Source: Mixophyes australis (Eukaryota; Chordata; Amphibia; Anura; Limnodynastidae). Taken from it: 64,000 bases of DNA. This document shows, in pieces, positions 37,327 through 47,399 of the stretch. The notes beneath the pieces were generated by a model. It saw nothing but the letters and a program-made list of their open reading frames with translations, ran no database searches and had not been told where the DNA came from. Location: contig JAVHZZ010000008.1 of assembly GCA_036250195.1 (NCBI GenBank), positions 12,542,434 to 12,606,433 on the forward strand, in the 5' to 3' direction. The position numbers and the translations under genes are program-made. The first letter of the stretch is position 1. The number at the start of each line of letters is the position of its first letter.

Positions 37327-37564
37327 CATACTTGCCTATTCTCCCGGAATATTCAGGAGGTTCTAGAATTTCGGGAAGAATAGGAATAGGAATAGGCATC
37401 CTCTTGGACTGTGATGGAGGTGACGTGATTTTGTGTCATTAAGCCCTGCCCCCTGCTACGAAATTACATGATTTGCATCATTAAGCCCACGCCCCCTCCT
37501 ACCCCCCGTCACATGACCTCTCCCCCGGGTTCTCCCGGAGAAGTTTGAAAAGTCGGCAAGTATG
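37327..37564 (+). mobile_element. CATACTTGCC-family MITE with 8-bp target duplication
   Basis: Starts CATACTTGCCTATTCTCCCG and ends GTCGGCAAGTATG. Perfect 8-bp duplications ATTAATAT lie at 37319-37326 and 37565-37572. About 238 bp long and non-coding. Confidence 0.9.
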
Positions 37565-37762
37565 ATTAATATATGTACACGTCCCAATTTTCAAAAGAGA
37601 TGCAGCTTTTTTAATATTGGTATATGTGTGGAATGGGGGAGTGGTCTAATGAGTCCCAATTTTCGGGGATATTGTCAGGTATGATATCTGTATAAATAGT
37701 GAGTTTACACTTCCCTGTTCTGACAAAAAGAGGTGTAAGTACAAGTCTGCATTGGCGCACCT

Positions 37763-38061
37763 CAGGGGCAAACGCAGGATTTGTAGAGGGGGGTTTCCAC
37801 ACCATGCCCCCAGCGGACGTGACCAGCATGCATGGGGGCGTGGCTATAATATTAGACAGTGCTTGGCTGCTCTCCAACTCTTCCTATTCCCATAATATAC
37901 ATGGGCAATGCTGCGTGCACTACTGTTAGGTGCACGCAGCTCTCCTTTTTCAAGCAGAGCTGTGTGAAGCAGGAGCAGGGTCCAGCCACCTCAATTATAC
38001 AGTGCCCCAGGCTTGGAGGGGGGTTTCCAGGCACTAAAAAGACCCCCCTCGGTTTGCCTAT
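37763..38061 (+). mobile_element. AGGGGCAAACG-family MITE with 6-bp target duplication
   Basis: Starts CAGGGGCAAACGCAGGATTT and ends CTCGGTTTGCCTAT. Perfect duplications GCACCT lie at 37757-37762 and 38062-38067. 299 bp. Confidence 0.92.
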
Positions 38062-38736
38062 GCACCTGTGTGTGGTCCCTTTGCGGTGAGAATTTGCGCA
38101 ATTCACGTTATGCAAACAGGCTTAAATGCAATGTGTATATATTAAGGAATACTACATAAATGTACCTGTAATACGCACTGTCGGTATAGATGCCGGTTTA
38201 ATAATGAAATGCTATAGACATTTTACAAAGGATAAAATTGTTGCGTTTCATTTCTTTAAGGTTCTCTTATTGCTGAAATGATCATGCGATACTTCCATAT
38301 TGCCATAAAAATGTCTAATAGGATTCCATTTTTTTTTTTTTTTCATTTAAGACATCCTGGCTGCTTCTTTAATTGTAATTGTTTATTACATTTTTCAAGA
38401 GCTGGCCTCTTAATCAGTAGAAATAAGAGTTCTCCCAGGAACTCATTTTAGTCGTTACAGTTTATAGAAACACTTTCTTTTGCAATGAAATACCTGATTC
38501 ATGGAGTGGAAAACAGATTCGCAATTTGCATTTTTCATTTAATATATCTTGAATGAACAACACTTCAGCAGACTGTTTTTTAAGAAACAATTCATCCGTT
38601 TTAAAAATTAATATTTTGCTTACAGTCTCATCGATGCACAGGCTGTCTTGTATCACAGAGAGCCGTGCGACTGTTTAAGTGGCTGGATAAGGCTGAGGTA
38701 GCCAAACTGAGGCTCCTCATGTTGTTGTCAGGGTAC

Positions 38737-39090
38737 TTCTGTCACCGACACAGTGGAGGCAGCCATTTTTGTGAGCTGAACCAATATTCGTCAGCACGGT
38801 ATCACAGAGATGCTGCTTCTTGTGGTAGATTTACTAAAACTTCTAAAAAAGCAACCAACCATATTCTAGTTATCATTTATCTAGTACATTCTAGAACATG
38901 ATAGCTAGAATCTGATTGGTTGCTATGGGCAACCCCTCCACTTTTCCTTTATAGAAGTTTTAGTAAATCTGCCCTCTTGTGTAATATTTAGCAGGATTGT
39001 CTGTTAATCACTGGTTCCTAGTGGCTGCCTTCTCATGACTATTGCTCCAGCTCACAAAATGGCCGCCTCTACTTGTAGGTGACAGGTGCT
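38737..39090. mobile_element. inverted-repeat MITE with nested CCAAT hairpin
   Basis: Left arm (about 38739-38789, CAGTGGAGGCAGCCATTTTT, GTGAGCTGAACCAAT) and right arm (about 39040-39090, ATTGCTCCAGCTCACAAAAT, GGCCGCCTCTACTTG) are inverted repeats. The CCAAT hairpin at 38823-38977 lies between them. Confidence 0.7.
38823..38977. mobile_element. CCAAT-hairpin foldback MITE (nested)
   Basis: Termini TGGTAGATTTACTAAAACTT and AAGTTTTAGTAAATCTGCCC. The right arm has CTGATTGG; the left arm has lost the CCAATCAG box (AACCAACCATATTC). Confidence 0.82.
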
Positions 39091-39446
39091 GTTGTAACGT
39101 CAGGTCCCTGCAAGGCCTAGCACGCATGGACAAAAAATACATATCCCTTGCGCAGTCCCAAACATGGAGACAGGCCAGGGACAATGGGAAATTGTACTAA
39201 AAGCTACTACTAGATAGGTCAAACCCCCTGCACTTCAGTACTGATGACAGTCACATGCAGGTCAAATCTATTGCTCGGCCCAAGCACCATGTGACAGGAT
39301 CTTTTTCCAATTATCCCCTAAATGCTGATGGCCAAATTAGACGTATCCAGCCATTCAGGGCCTGATTCATAAAGGAACGCAAGTCCAGTTGTGTGCTGTA
39401 TTTTACGTAAAATTGCTCCGTGCCTGCTCAGAAATGGACTATACGT

Positions 39447-39735
39447 CATACTTGCCAACTCTCCCGGAATGTCCGGGAGACTCCCGAAATCCGAGTCGGA
39501 CTTCCGGACTCTCGGTAGAGCAGGCAAGTCTCCCGCATCCCGCAATTACCTGGTCAAAATAATTAGTGGTGGATCGTGTCACTTTGGCCCCGACCCCCGC
39601 GTCAAAAGAGCATTTGCGTTGTGGGGGTGGGGCCAAAATGACGCAAATTCACCATGCCCCGCCACCTCCCGCCCTCTAGTCACACCCCCTATCTGGGATC
39701 TCCCGGACTTCAATGCCTAAAAGTAGGCAAGTCTG
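39447..39735 (+). mobile_element. CATACTTGCC-family MITE nested in a larger element
   Basis: Starts CATACTTGCCAACTCTCCCG and ends TAGGCAAGTCTG. Perfect duplications CTATACGT lie at 39439-39446 and 39736-39743. It is inserted in the element at 39358-40692. Confidence 0.9.
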
Positions 39736-39858
39736 CTATACGTCAGTGAACGCAAGTGTATGCAATTCATCTTTGAACGTGAAGGATATTTCTAACAGTC
39801 TACAATTTCAAGGGCAGAATGGGGGAAGGAACGGACAGTGTACAGTGAGGTCGACCAC

Positions 39859-40208
39859 CAGGGCCGGATTAAGGGAATGGAGGCCCCTGGGCTAAGGGCG
39901 CCTCCATTCCCCCGTGAGGCCCCCAATGTGAGTCACCCGCCGCCCCCCCCGTACCCCGTGAGGGCCCCCCCTTACCCAAGCGCTTACCTCTCACTGTAGT
40001 TCTCCGTCCCCTGTGCGCTGTAAGCTCCTTACTGATGAGATCTCGCGAGAGTTCACTCGCGAGATCTCCTCAGTAAGCAGATTACTGAGCGCCGGGGACG
40101 GAGGACTACAGTGACAGTGCTCAGCAGCATTGATCGGGCTGGGGGCCCCCTGGATGCCCGAGGCCCCTGGGCTATAGCCCAGTTAGACCTCGGGTTAATC
40201 CGGCCCTG
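39859..40208 (+). mobile_element. CAGGGCCGGATTAA hAT-like MITE (nested)
   Basis: Starts CAGGGCCGGATTAAGGGAAT and ends GGTTAATCCGGCCCTG. Perfect 8-bp duplications TCGACCAC lie at 39851-39858 and 40209-40216. An inner palindrome (GAGATCTCGCGAG against CTCGCGAGATCTC) lies at about 40038-40069. The terminus is typical of hAT-derived MITEs. Confidence 0.92.
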
Positions 40209-40699
40209 TCGACCACACACACATCCGTCCGATTCACTCTCTGGGTATCTCTCAGGTACGTGATTTTCAGCCGTATCACTTGCACCAGCTGCAGAGCAGA
40301 TGTCAGTACAGAGTGACTGCGATGACGGATGTAACTGTAAAAATGTATTTTTTGCACAGTAAGCATTAATAACATCATGATACATATATCAAATGTTTTT
40401 TGATTCATTATGTTACTAACAGGTGTCAATGTATTTAATCATTTTATTTTTTTTCTGTGCGTTTTGTTGGAACTTTATAAATACATATGCATTGCGCATT
40501 TCTTGCAGTGTGTCGTGTTTGTCTGCATATGGCAAGTGCCGTATAGGCAGAACGTACTTAGACCCGTATTCAACTACAAACACTTCTTTAGATCCTCTTC
40601 TGGTTGAATACGGGCGCACCTGCTTGCATTCTCTGTCCGTATTATAAAAAAGCAGATTGCGTTCACTTTGCGTTCCTTAATGAATCAGGCCCTTCAGTC

Positions 40700-41880
40700 C
40701 CTCAGTGTCAATTAGTCATATCACATGGGAGAATGAGAAATAAAACGGCTTGGCGCCATTTTTGACTGAATTTCATTACAACTTTGACTGGATTTGAAGC
40801 GTACTGGTCAAATAGTTGCAACAATGGCAAACTGAGGCAATATCGGTGTTTGTGCCCAGATGCCTCTGCATTGCCTATGGTGAAGAACCAATGAAATGGT
40901 CTCAAATTTGTTCAGAGTTTTGCCACTGGATCTTTATCTTAAATAACTGGATTTCCAGGAGCTTAGACCCTTAACACACCAAGTTGTTTGGCGTTATGCT
41001 TAGAGTAGGACTTATAGCTGCATTTAGCTTACAAGAGTTGCAAGAGCTGGTTGGCAGACTCCATACTGGTTTTATTCCCTATGCATTGAGTGACCTGGAA
41101 ATTATAAACTGATATAAATGACATACGCAATAAAAATTTAAAAAATAATAAAAAAATGGGCAGTCCCTGATTGGTTCATTTCATGCCCCCTAGCCAACCA
41201 GCTGCAAAGTATGCTAATAGGAGAAATCAATTGTGTGGGGTTGCACTGATCAGCAGATTCTCAGCGTCGCTGATCAGAGTCACAATCACATGTCTCCATT
41301 TTATGCCTCTAAGTTCTGGGAGTTCTAACTGTGACATATTTATGCACTTATACAGTGTTCATTGTGTTGATTAATTACTCTTTTCTCTCTCTCTGCTCCT
41401 GAACTATTTTAGCCTGCACGTAGTCTCCATCTACCAGTATAATGTGACTGGTAAATACACAATAAATTGCATTGAAATGTTTCTTTATAGGTCTGATTGC
41501 TCACGTATCAGACTGAAAAACATCAATGCTTCCTTGTCAGAACAGATTCAATTTACTAAAAGCAATGCATAAGTGTAAAACTGGTAAGTGTTAGAACAGC
41601 TTGTAACTGGGATGTGTCTGAGATTTGTTACTGTGTATTCTGAGTGCATTTAAAATGTCTCATCTAAGCTTTCTTACTGCAACATGTTAATTACTGTGCA
41701 TACATTGAATTAGGAAGTCTTCTAGATGTGAACCGTTCAGCGTTTAATCACTGGGGACTCGTTGCTTACAGAATAATTTACCTCCCCGTGTGTTTTTGAT
41801 TCTTTTGTTATTTAGAATAGATGATGTAGTATTTTCGGATATACAAGACTCATGAAATAAACCTCCAAAATCTTGCACAT
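40700..41880. other. intron sequence, nothing recognised
   Basis: No repeat noted before the CAGTGGCGGATC terminus at 41886. 38070-38735 is also plain. Confidence 0.5.
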
Positions 41881-41885
41881 CTACC

Positions 41886-41925
41886 AGTGGCGGATCTAGA
41901 AGCGGTGGGGCGAACGGGGCAATTG
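41886..41925 (+). mobile_element. hAT-like MITE terminus (CAGTGGCGGATCTAG) leading into the 28-bp array
   Basis: CAGTGGCGGATCTAGAAGCG resembles the termini at 62692 and 62989. The short body (GGGGCAATTGCCCC) runs directly into the first array unit. No right terminus was found after the array. Confidence 0.55.
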
Positions 41926-43740
41926 CCCCTTGCAGTTCCCTCCTCTTCTCCTGCCCCTTGCATTTCTCTACTCTTCTCCTGCCCCTTGCAGTTCCCTCCT
42001 CTTCTCCCGCCCCTTGCATTTCTCTACTCTTCTTCTGCCTCTTGCAGTTCCCTCCTCTTCTCCTGCCTCTTGCAGTTCCCTCCTCTTCTCCTGCCCCTTG
42101 CATTTCTCTACTCTTCTCCTGCCTCTTGCAGTTCCCTCCTCTTCTCCTGCCTCTTGCATTTCTCTACTCTTTTCCTGCCTCTTGCAGTTCCCTCATCTTC
42201 TCCTGCCTCTTGCAGTTCCCTCCTCTTCTCCTGCCCCTTGCATTTCTCTACTCTTCTCCTGCCCCATGCAGTTCTCTACTCTCCTCCTGCCCCTTGTAGT
42301 TCTCTACTCTTCTTCTGCCTCTTGCAGTTCCCTCATTTTCTCCTGCCCCTTGCATTTCTCTACTCTTCTCCTGCCTCTTGCAGTTCTCTCCTCTTCTCCT
42401 GCCTCTTGCAGTTCCCTCCTATTCTCCTGCCCCTTGCAGTTCTCTCTTCTCCTGCCTCTTGCAGTTCTCTGCTCTTCTCCTGCCCCTTGCATTTCTCTAC
42501 TCTTCTCCTGCCTCTTGCAGTTCTCTCTTCTTCTCCTGCCTCTTGCAGTTCCCTCATCTTCTCCTGCCTCTTGCAGTTCCCTCATCTTCTCCTGCCCCTT
42601 GCAGTTCTCTCCTCTTCTCCTGCCCCTTGCAGTTCTCTACTCTCCTCCTGCCCCTTGCATTTCTCTCCTCTTCTCCTGCCCCATGCAGTTCTCTACTCTC
42701 CTCCTGCCCCTTGCAGTTCTCTCCTCTTCTCCTGCCCCTTGCAGTTCCCTCCTCTTCTCCTGCCTCTTGCAGTTCTCTCCTCTTCTCCTGCCTCTTGCAG
42801 TTCTCTCCTCTTCTCCTGCCTCTTGCAGTTCTCTCCTCTTCTCCTGCCCCTTGCAGTTCTCTCCTCTTCTCCTGCCCCTTGCAGTTCCCTCCTCTTCTCC
42901 TGCCTCTTGCAGTTCTCTCTTGTTCTCCTGCCCCTTGCAGTTCCCTTTTCTTCTCCTGCCTCTTGCAGTTCCCTCCTCTTCTCCTGCCTCTTGCAGTTCC
43001 CTCTTCTTCTCCTGCCCCTTGCAGTTCCCTCCTCTTCTCCTGCCTCTTGCAGTTCTCTCCTCTTCTCCTGCCTCTTGCAGTTCTCTCCTCTTCTCCTGCC
43101 TCTTGCAGTTCTCTCTTGTTCTCCTGCCCCTTGCAGTTCCCTCTTCTCCTGCCTCTTGCAGTTCCCTCCTCTTCTCCTGCCTCTTGCAGTTCCCTCTTCT
43201 TCTCCTGCCCCTTGCAGTTCCCTCCTCTTCTCCTGCCTCTTGCAGTTCTCTCCTCTTCTCCTGCCTCTTGCAGTTCTCTCCTCTTCTCCTGCCTCTTGCA
43301 GTTCTCTCCTCTTCTCCTGCCCCTTGCAGTTCCCTCCTCTTCTCCTGCCTCTTGCAGTTCTCTCTTGTTCTCCTGCCCCTTGCAGTTCCCTCCTCTTCTC
43401 CTGCCTCTTGCAGTTCCCTCCTCTTCTCCTGCCTCTTGCAGTTCTCTCCTCTTCTCCTGCCCCTTGCAGTTCCCTCCTCTTCTCCTGCCTCTTGCAGTTC
43501 TCTCCTCTTCTCCTGCCCCTTGCAGTTCCCTCCTCTTCTCCTGCCTCTTGCAGTTCTCTCCTCTTCTCCTGCCCCTTGCAGTTCCCTCCTCTTCTCCTGC
43601 CCCTTGCAGTTCCCTCCTCTTCTCCTGCCTCTTGCAGTTCTCTCCTCTTCTCCTGCCTCTTGCAGTTCTCTCCTCTTCTCCTGCCTCTTGCAGTTCTCTC
43701 CTCTTCTGTCCCTTGCAGTTATCTCATCTAATCCTGTCCC
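41926..43740. repeat. 28-bp pyrimidine-rich tandem array, about 64 units
   Basis: Unit CCYCTTGCAGTTCYCTCCTC plus TTCTCCTG. Variable sites are CCCC or CCTC, CAG or CAT, and TTCCC or TTCTC; a few units lose 3 bp. Each unit reads like a vertebrate 3' splice site (TTCTCCTGCCYCTTGCAG) on the plus strand. On the NEGR1 sense strand it is GA-rich. Open frames of up to 657 codons with 28-residue periodicity occur in all three plus frames because 28 is not a multiple of three. They are not genes. Confidence 0.97.
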
Positions 43741-44481
43741 ATGTAGTTACTCATCTCCTCCCCCTTCAGTTCTCTCTTCCCTTTCTCCTCTTTGCAGGTC
43801 CTTCCCTTCGCAATCAAGCTCTATAAAGCAGTGTTGCAGAATCATTACCTTATGTGACAACTATAATGGTAAAAAACCCGAGCAGCTCTGCAATATCCAG
43901 TAACACAGTGGTAATAAAACAAACTGCAAAATCACCTGACTGCCATTTGCCACTATTTTTCATCACTGGGTCAGGAGCCATCATCCTGCTCGTCAACCTT
44001 TTTATACTCTCTTGAACTTTACCTTGTTTATATTAGTTAACATAGGGAATTTAATGAATCATACAGAGAAAAACCACATTATAAAAAAATATGGTTCTAG
44101 GATTCTTCACTTACTTACTTTTACCCAATTTATTAGAACCTATATTCAGCATTGACAGATGTAAGCAACACCTGCCATCTACTATTAGATGCAGGTTACA
44201 CCAAATCCATCAGTGCTGAAAGGCAGCGAAGATCTGAGACAGGTCTCCCTTACAGCAGCATGTTGACAGCTCTGGACATTGTACTGCCATGTAGAGCGGT
44301 CGCTTACAAACAGTAGTCTAATACAGAGCCCACCCACCACTGATGTGATTTACCATTAAAATAAAGTTCACATATAATTCCCATTGTATAACTTCAACCT
44401 ATGTTTAGAGCTTGTCTTTTGTTGCTCTTGGTTTAGAATGCCGGAAAATCTGCTGACATCATAATGACAGGATAAAGGTGT

Positions 44482-44818
44482 TTTCTGATTCATTAAGGCA
44501 AGCAGATGCAAAAAAATGGTGCAAATGTGCACCTTGGCAAAACCATGTTGCATTGGAGAGGGATGTAAATTTAAATTGTTGTTCATATTTATATTTGGGG
44601 TAGGGCATGGCTTAGATCAACTTTAAATTTCAGTGTAAAAATAAAGCTATCAAGTATTTGTGTGCTACATGAAAAAGCAGCCAGTGTTTTCCTTACATAC
44701 AGAATAAAAAAACTAATTTGAACCCCCCTCCCCCCCCCCCCCTTGCATTGTAACATGGTTTGTCCAGGAGCAAATTTACTCCTTTTTTTTGCATTGCTTT
44801 CCTTAATGAATCAGGCCC
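44482..44818. mobile_element. GGGCCTGATTCAT-type MITE, different body
   Basis: Left end TTTTCTGATTCATTAAGGCA, right end TTCCTTAATGAATCAGGCCC. The body (GCACCTTGGCAAAACCATGT, TACATGAAAAAGCAGCCAG, TTTGTCCAGGAGCAAATTT) recurs at 57115-57412. Confidence 0.8.
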
Positions 44819-44819
44819 A

Positions 44820-46590
44820 GAGAGAGCTAGGGATACCCATTCCTGGTCCGATATTGTTCAACTTCCTTTCTATTAGTAAGTGACACTGATTTGTTTAAAC
44901 ACAAATAACCGCATTACAATGTATTGGTAACATTTATTGCAGATCTTTTTCTTTCTTCTACTAATGCAATTCATTCTTGGCACATGGACTAAACCACTAT
45001 CTTGTCCTTAATGAGTTTACAACTAGTGCTCTGCAGGCTGTGGTAGTCCATTAAAAGGGTTGTCCGCTCAGAGCCAATCCATCCCTTTAATTACGACTCA
45101 ATCAACTTCAAGTGACAATCAGATCCACCAGTAATCTCCCAAGGCAAAGTACCTGCTTAATTCTTTTGACACAACGCAAACATAGGAGAAAGACTTTATT
45201 TCCCTAGGATCACTTAAAGCATCTGAGCTTAACAAGAGATAGAAGACAACACAAGATTGACAACATTTATGGTACGGTTGCTGTATCTTATAGGAGTAAC
45301 TCGTAAATGACTTCAAATGTCCTAACTGTGACTTGTGCCAAACTCCTGGTTTCTTTTTGAAAAGGAAACACTTTAAAACTCATAATACGGTCCACTCCAA
45401 CTTTCAGAAAATGGACGATCTATCATCTGGTTTTGCTAAACTCCTGAGAAAGAAAAACAAAATTGAAGTTACTGAGTCTTGTAAAATTACACTTATTCTC
45501 CAAAGAATGCACATTCCTACAATGTAAGCTGATCCCTAGACTTGTGACCTTTTAAAACACTGTTTCCTTCTTGTAAATATTCCCTTGATAACCCTATTCG
45601 GAAAAGGCTTAAATGGTTAATACTTATACAATGATATACAATGAAGGTCCAATTGCTGCATTGATTAGAGAATATGTCCTTGTTTCTATATTGTCATCTT
45701 CGCTGTCTTACACTCAGTGACCGTTTTACAGAATTAGAAAACCTGGCTGCACTAAATAATTTATTGGACTGAGTTCTCAGGAATATCACCTTTCAATAAT
45801 AAATGTACTATGTAAGTATTGGACTGTAGAATCTTTAAACAGTTAGAGATTACTGGATCTTTTCTTACATCATTATCCCTGGACAGCTGAATGCCACACC
45901 AATGTCTTGGGACCATAAGGGCATAACTATTTTTTGGTTGCTGGCATTGGTGGAAACATGACCACCGGTGAAATACAGTTACAAGACTTTCTCCGTCCGC
46001 TTGGGTTGTGAATGCAGATGTGCCAACTTTCAACATTCACTGGTCAGCATTTTATCCCATAACGTATTCTACAAGATGACAGCTTATTAAATCCTCTGGA
46101 GACGTCACTTCAGGAGTCAAGCAGTAAATTTGCTGTGAAATGACAGACATCCCAGTGGTATTTCCCTTAATATATCTGATACATATTAATATATACAAAT
46201 CTTATTCATACAAAAATGATACAATTTGCATGTGTTCAATGGCATTCCATTTAAAAAGTATTTCTGTAAAATTGGATAGTATTACTAAGAGAGCTTTATA
46301 AAAGAAGAGAGGGAGAAATTGAGAGTGAGGGGGAGAGAGAGAGAGAGAGAGGGGGAGAGAGGAGAGAGAAAAAGAGAAAGAAAGAAATAGTGTGTGAGAG
46401 ATAATTTTCTATAAAATTCATAAATCATTGTAAAGTGAATAATAAAGAATACATTATTTGAAAATAAACCCTGGTAGTAAAATAAGTATAGTTATAAATA
46501 ATTTCCTATACTTTAAAGTTAATGTGCCCCGCCCCCTATTTGGAGCCCTGGGGGCTTCTATATGCAGCCATTTTTCCTGGGGAGGGTAAA
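44820..46590. other. intron sequence, no family assigned
   Basis: Short open frames (for example 45333-45527 on plus and 45761-46036 on minus) have no recognised domain. Only the GA run is distinct. Confidence 0.45.
46333..46385. repeat. (GA)n-rich low-complexity run
   Basis: AGAGAGAGAGAGAGAGG and related GA/GGGA/AAAG repeats. Confidence 0.85.
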
Positions 46591-46778
46591 TGGGTAAATG
46601 TATCAATCTGCGCATTCTGCAAGCCGCTGATAATCAGCGACTTTTCAGGGCAGATTTAAAGCGGCAATGTCTTTACAGGCAAGTTTTACCTGTAAAGACA
46701 TTGCCGTTCTAAATCTGCCCCGTAGGGTCCCCGAATATCATCAACTTGCAGAATGCGCAGATTGATACATTTACCCCC
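46591..46778. mobile_element. foldback MITE with 32-bp perfect terminal arms and inner hairpin
   Basis: GGGTAAATGTATCAATCTGC... at the left pairs perfectly over 32 bases with ...GCAGATTGATACATTTACCC at the right. A second hairpin lies inside (GCGGCAATGTCTTTACAGG against CCTGTAAAGACATTGCCG). It is related to the core at 24703. Confidence 0.9.
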
Positions 46779-47027
46779 GGGGCTCTGTTAGTTCTCTAAT
46801 ATATAAACGGCAAATACATTAAGCTCACTTGCTTTAAATAGTGATTGAGTGGGTGTGTCAGCGGGAGAACCAATCACAAGCAGCAGTTTCTTGATCGCTG
46901 CTTGTGATTGGTCCTTCAACTCACACCTCATTGGCTGGCCTGTGAGAGAAACAGGGGAGCCCCAGAACAAAAATGCTGCACAGAGCAGTCCCCAGGGTCA
47001 TCGGACGACAAACGTGGGGGCAGGGGA

Positions 47028-47200
47028 GGGGCTGGCTGGCAATTTGTAGCCCAGTGGGGGAGGGGTGTGGGGGTTTTAACCTCGACTAAGCAGTCTATTA
47101 GGAATGTTTTAAAGGAAAAAAAATGCAGGTAGCCCAGTGAACCAGCCCAATGTAGCCCACTATGGGACCAGACTGAGGCACAGATGCCCCAACCCCTTAG
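47028..47200 (+). repeat. dispersed repeat, copy 1
   Basis: GGGGCTGGCTGGCAATTT, CAGTCTATTAGGAATGTTTT, AAAAATGCAGGTAGCCCAGTG and CCAGCCCAATGTAGCCCAC recur in order at 59032-59200. About 150 bp downstream a C20 run (47355-47374) is followed by GGCTAGATCCACCCC, a likely MITE terminus. Confidence 0.75.
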
Positions 47201-47399
47201 CCCAGCCAGCTCCTGGGGCAGTGATGCGGGTCCAATCAGAGCGGCCGGGTAGCATCCTCTGCCTCTATATCGGCCAACAGGCACATGTACATAGTGTGTG
47301 GCCCTAAGCAGCCCGCTCCTTCTAAGAATGAAAGAGGGGATGGACACTAATTTGCCCCCCCCCCCCCCCCCCCCAATAAAAAAGAGGCTAGATCCACCC

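Larger units (their letters stand above)
39358..40692. mobile_element. GGGCCTGATTCAT-family element carrying two nested insertions
   Basis: Terminal inverted repeats GGGCCTGATTCATAAAGGAA and TTCCTTAATGAATCAGGCCC. Both flanks carry TTCAG (39353-39357, 40693-40697), a 5-bp target duplication. Without the nested elements at 39447 and 39859, each with its own duplication, the original length was about 680 bp. A related copy is at 57458-58209. Confidence 0.85.

Noticed and set aside
41887..43903. Very long plus-strand ORFs (482-657 codons) rich in Leu, Ser and Pro
   Set aside because: They are the three frames of the 28-bp array. A period that is not a multiple of three with no stop in the unit keeps every frame open; codon content is repeat-driven.
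45333..46036. Possible exons (plus ORF from 45333, minus ORF 45761-46036)
   Set aside because: No recognisable domain, no consistent splice frame, codons unremarkable; treated as chance ORFs.
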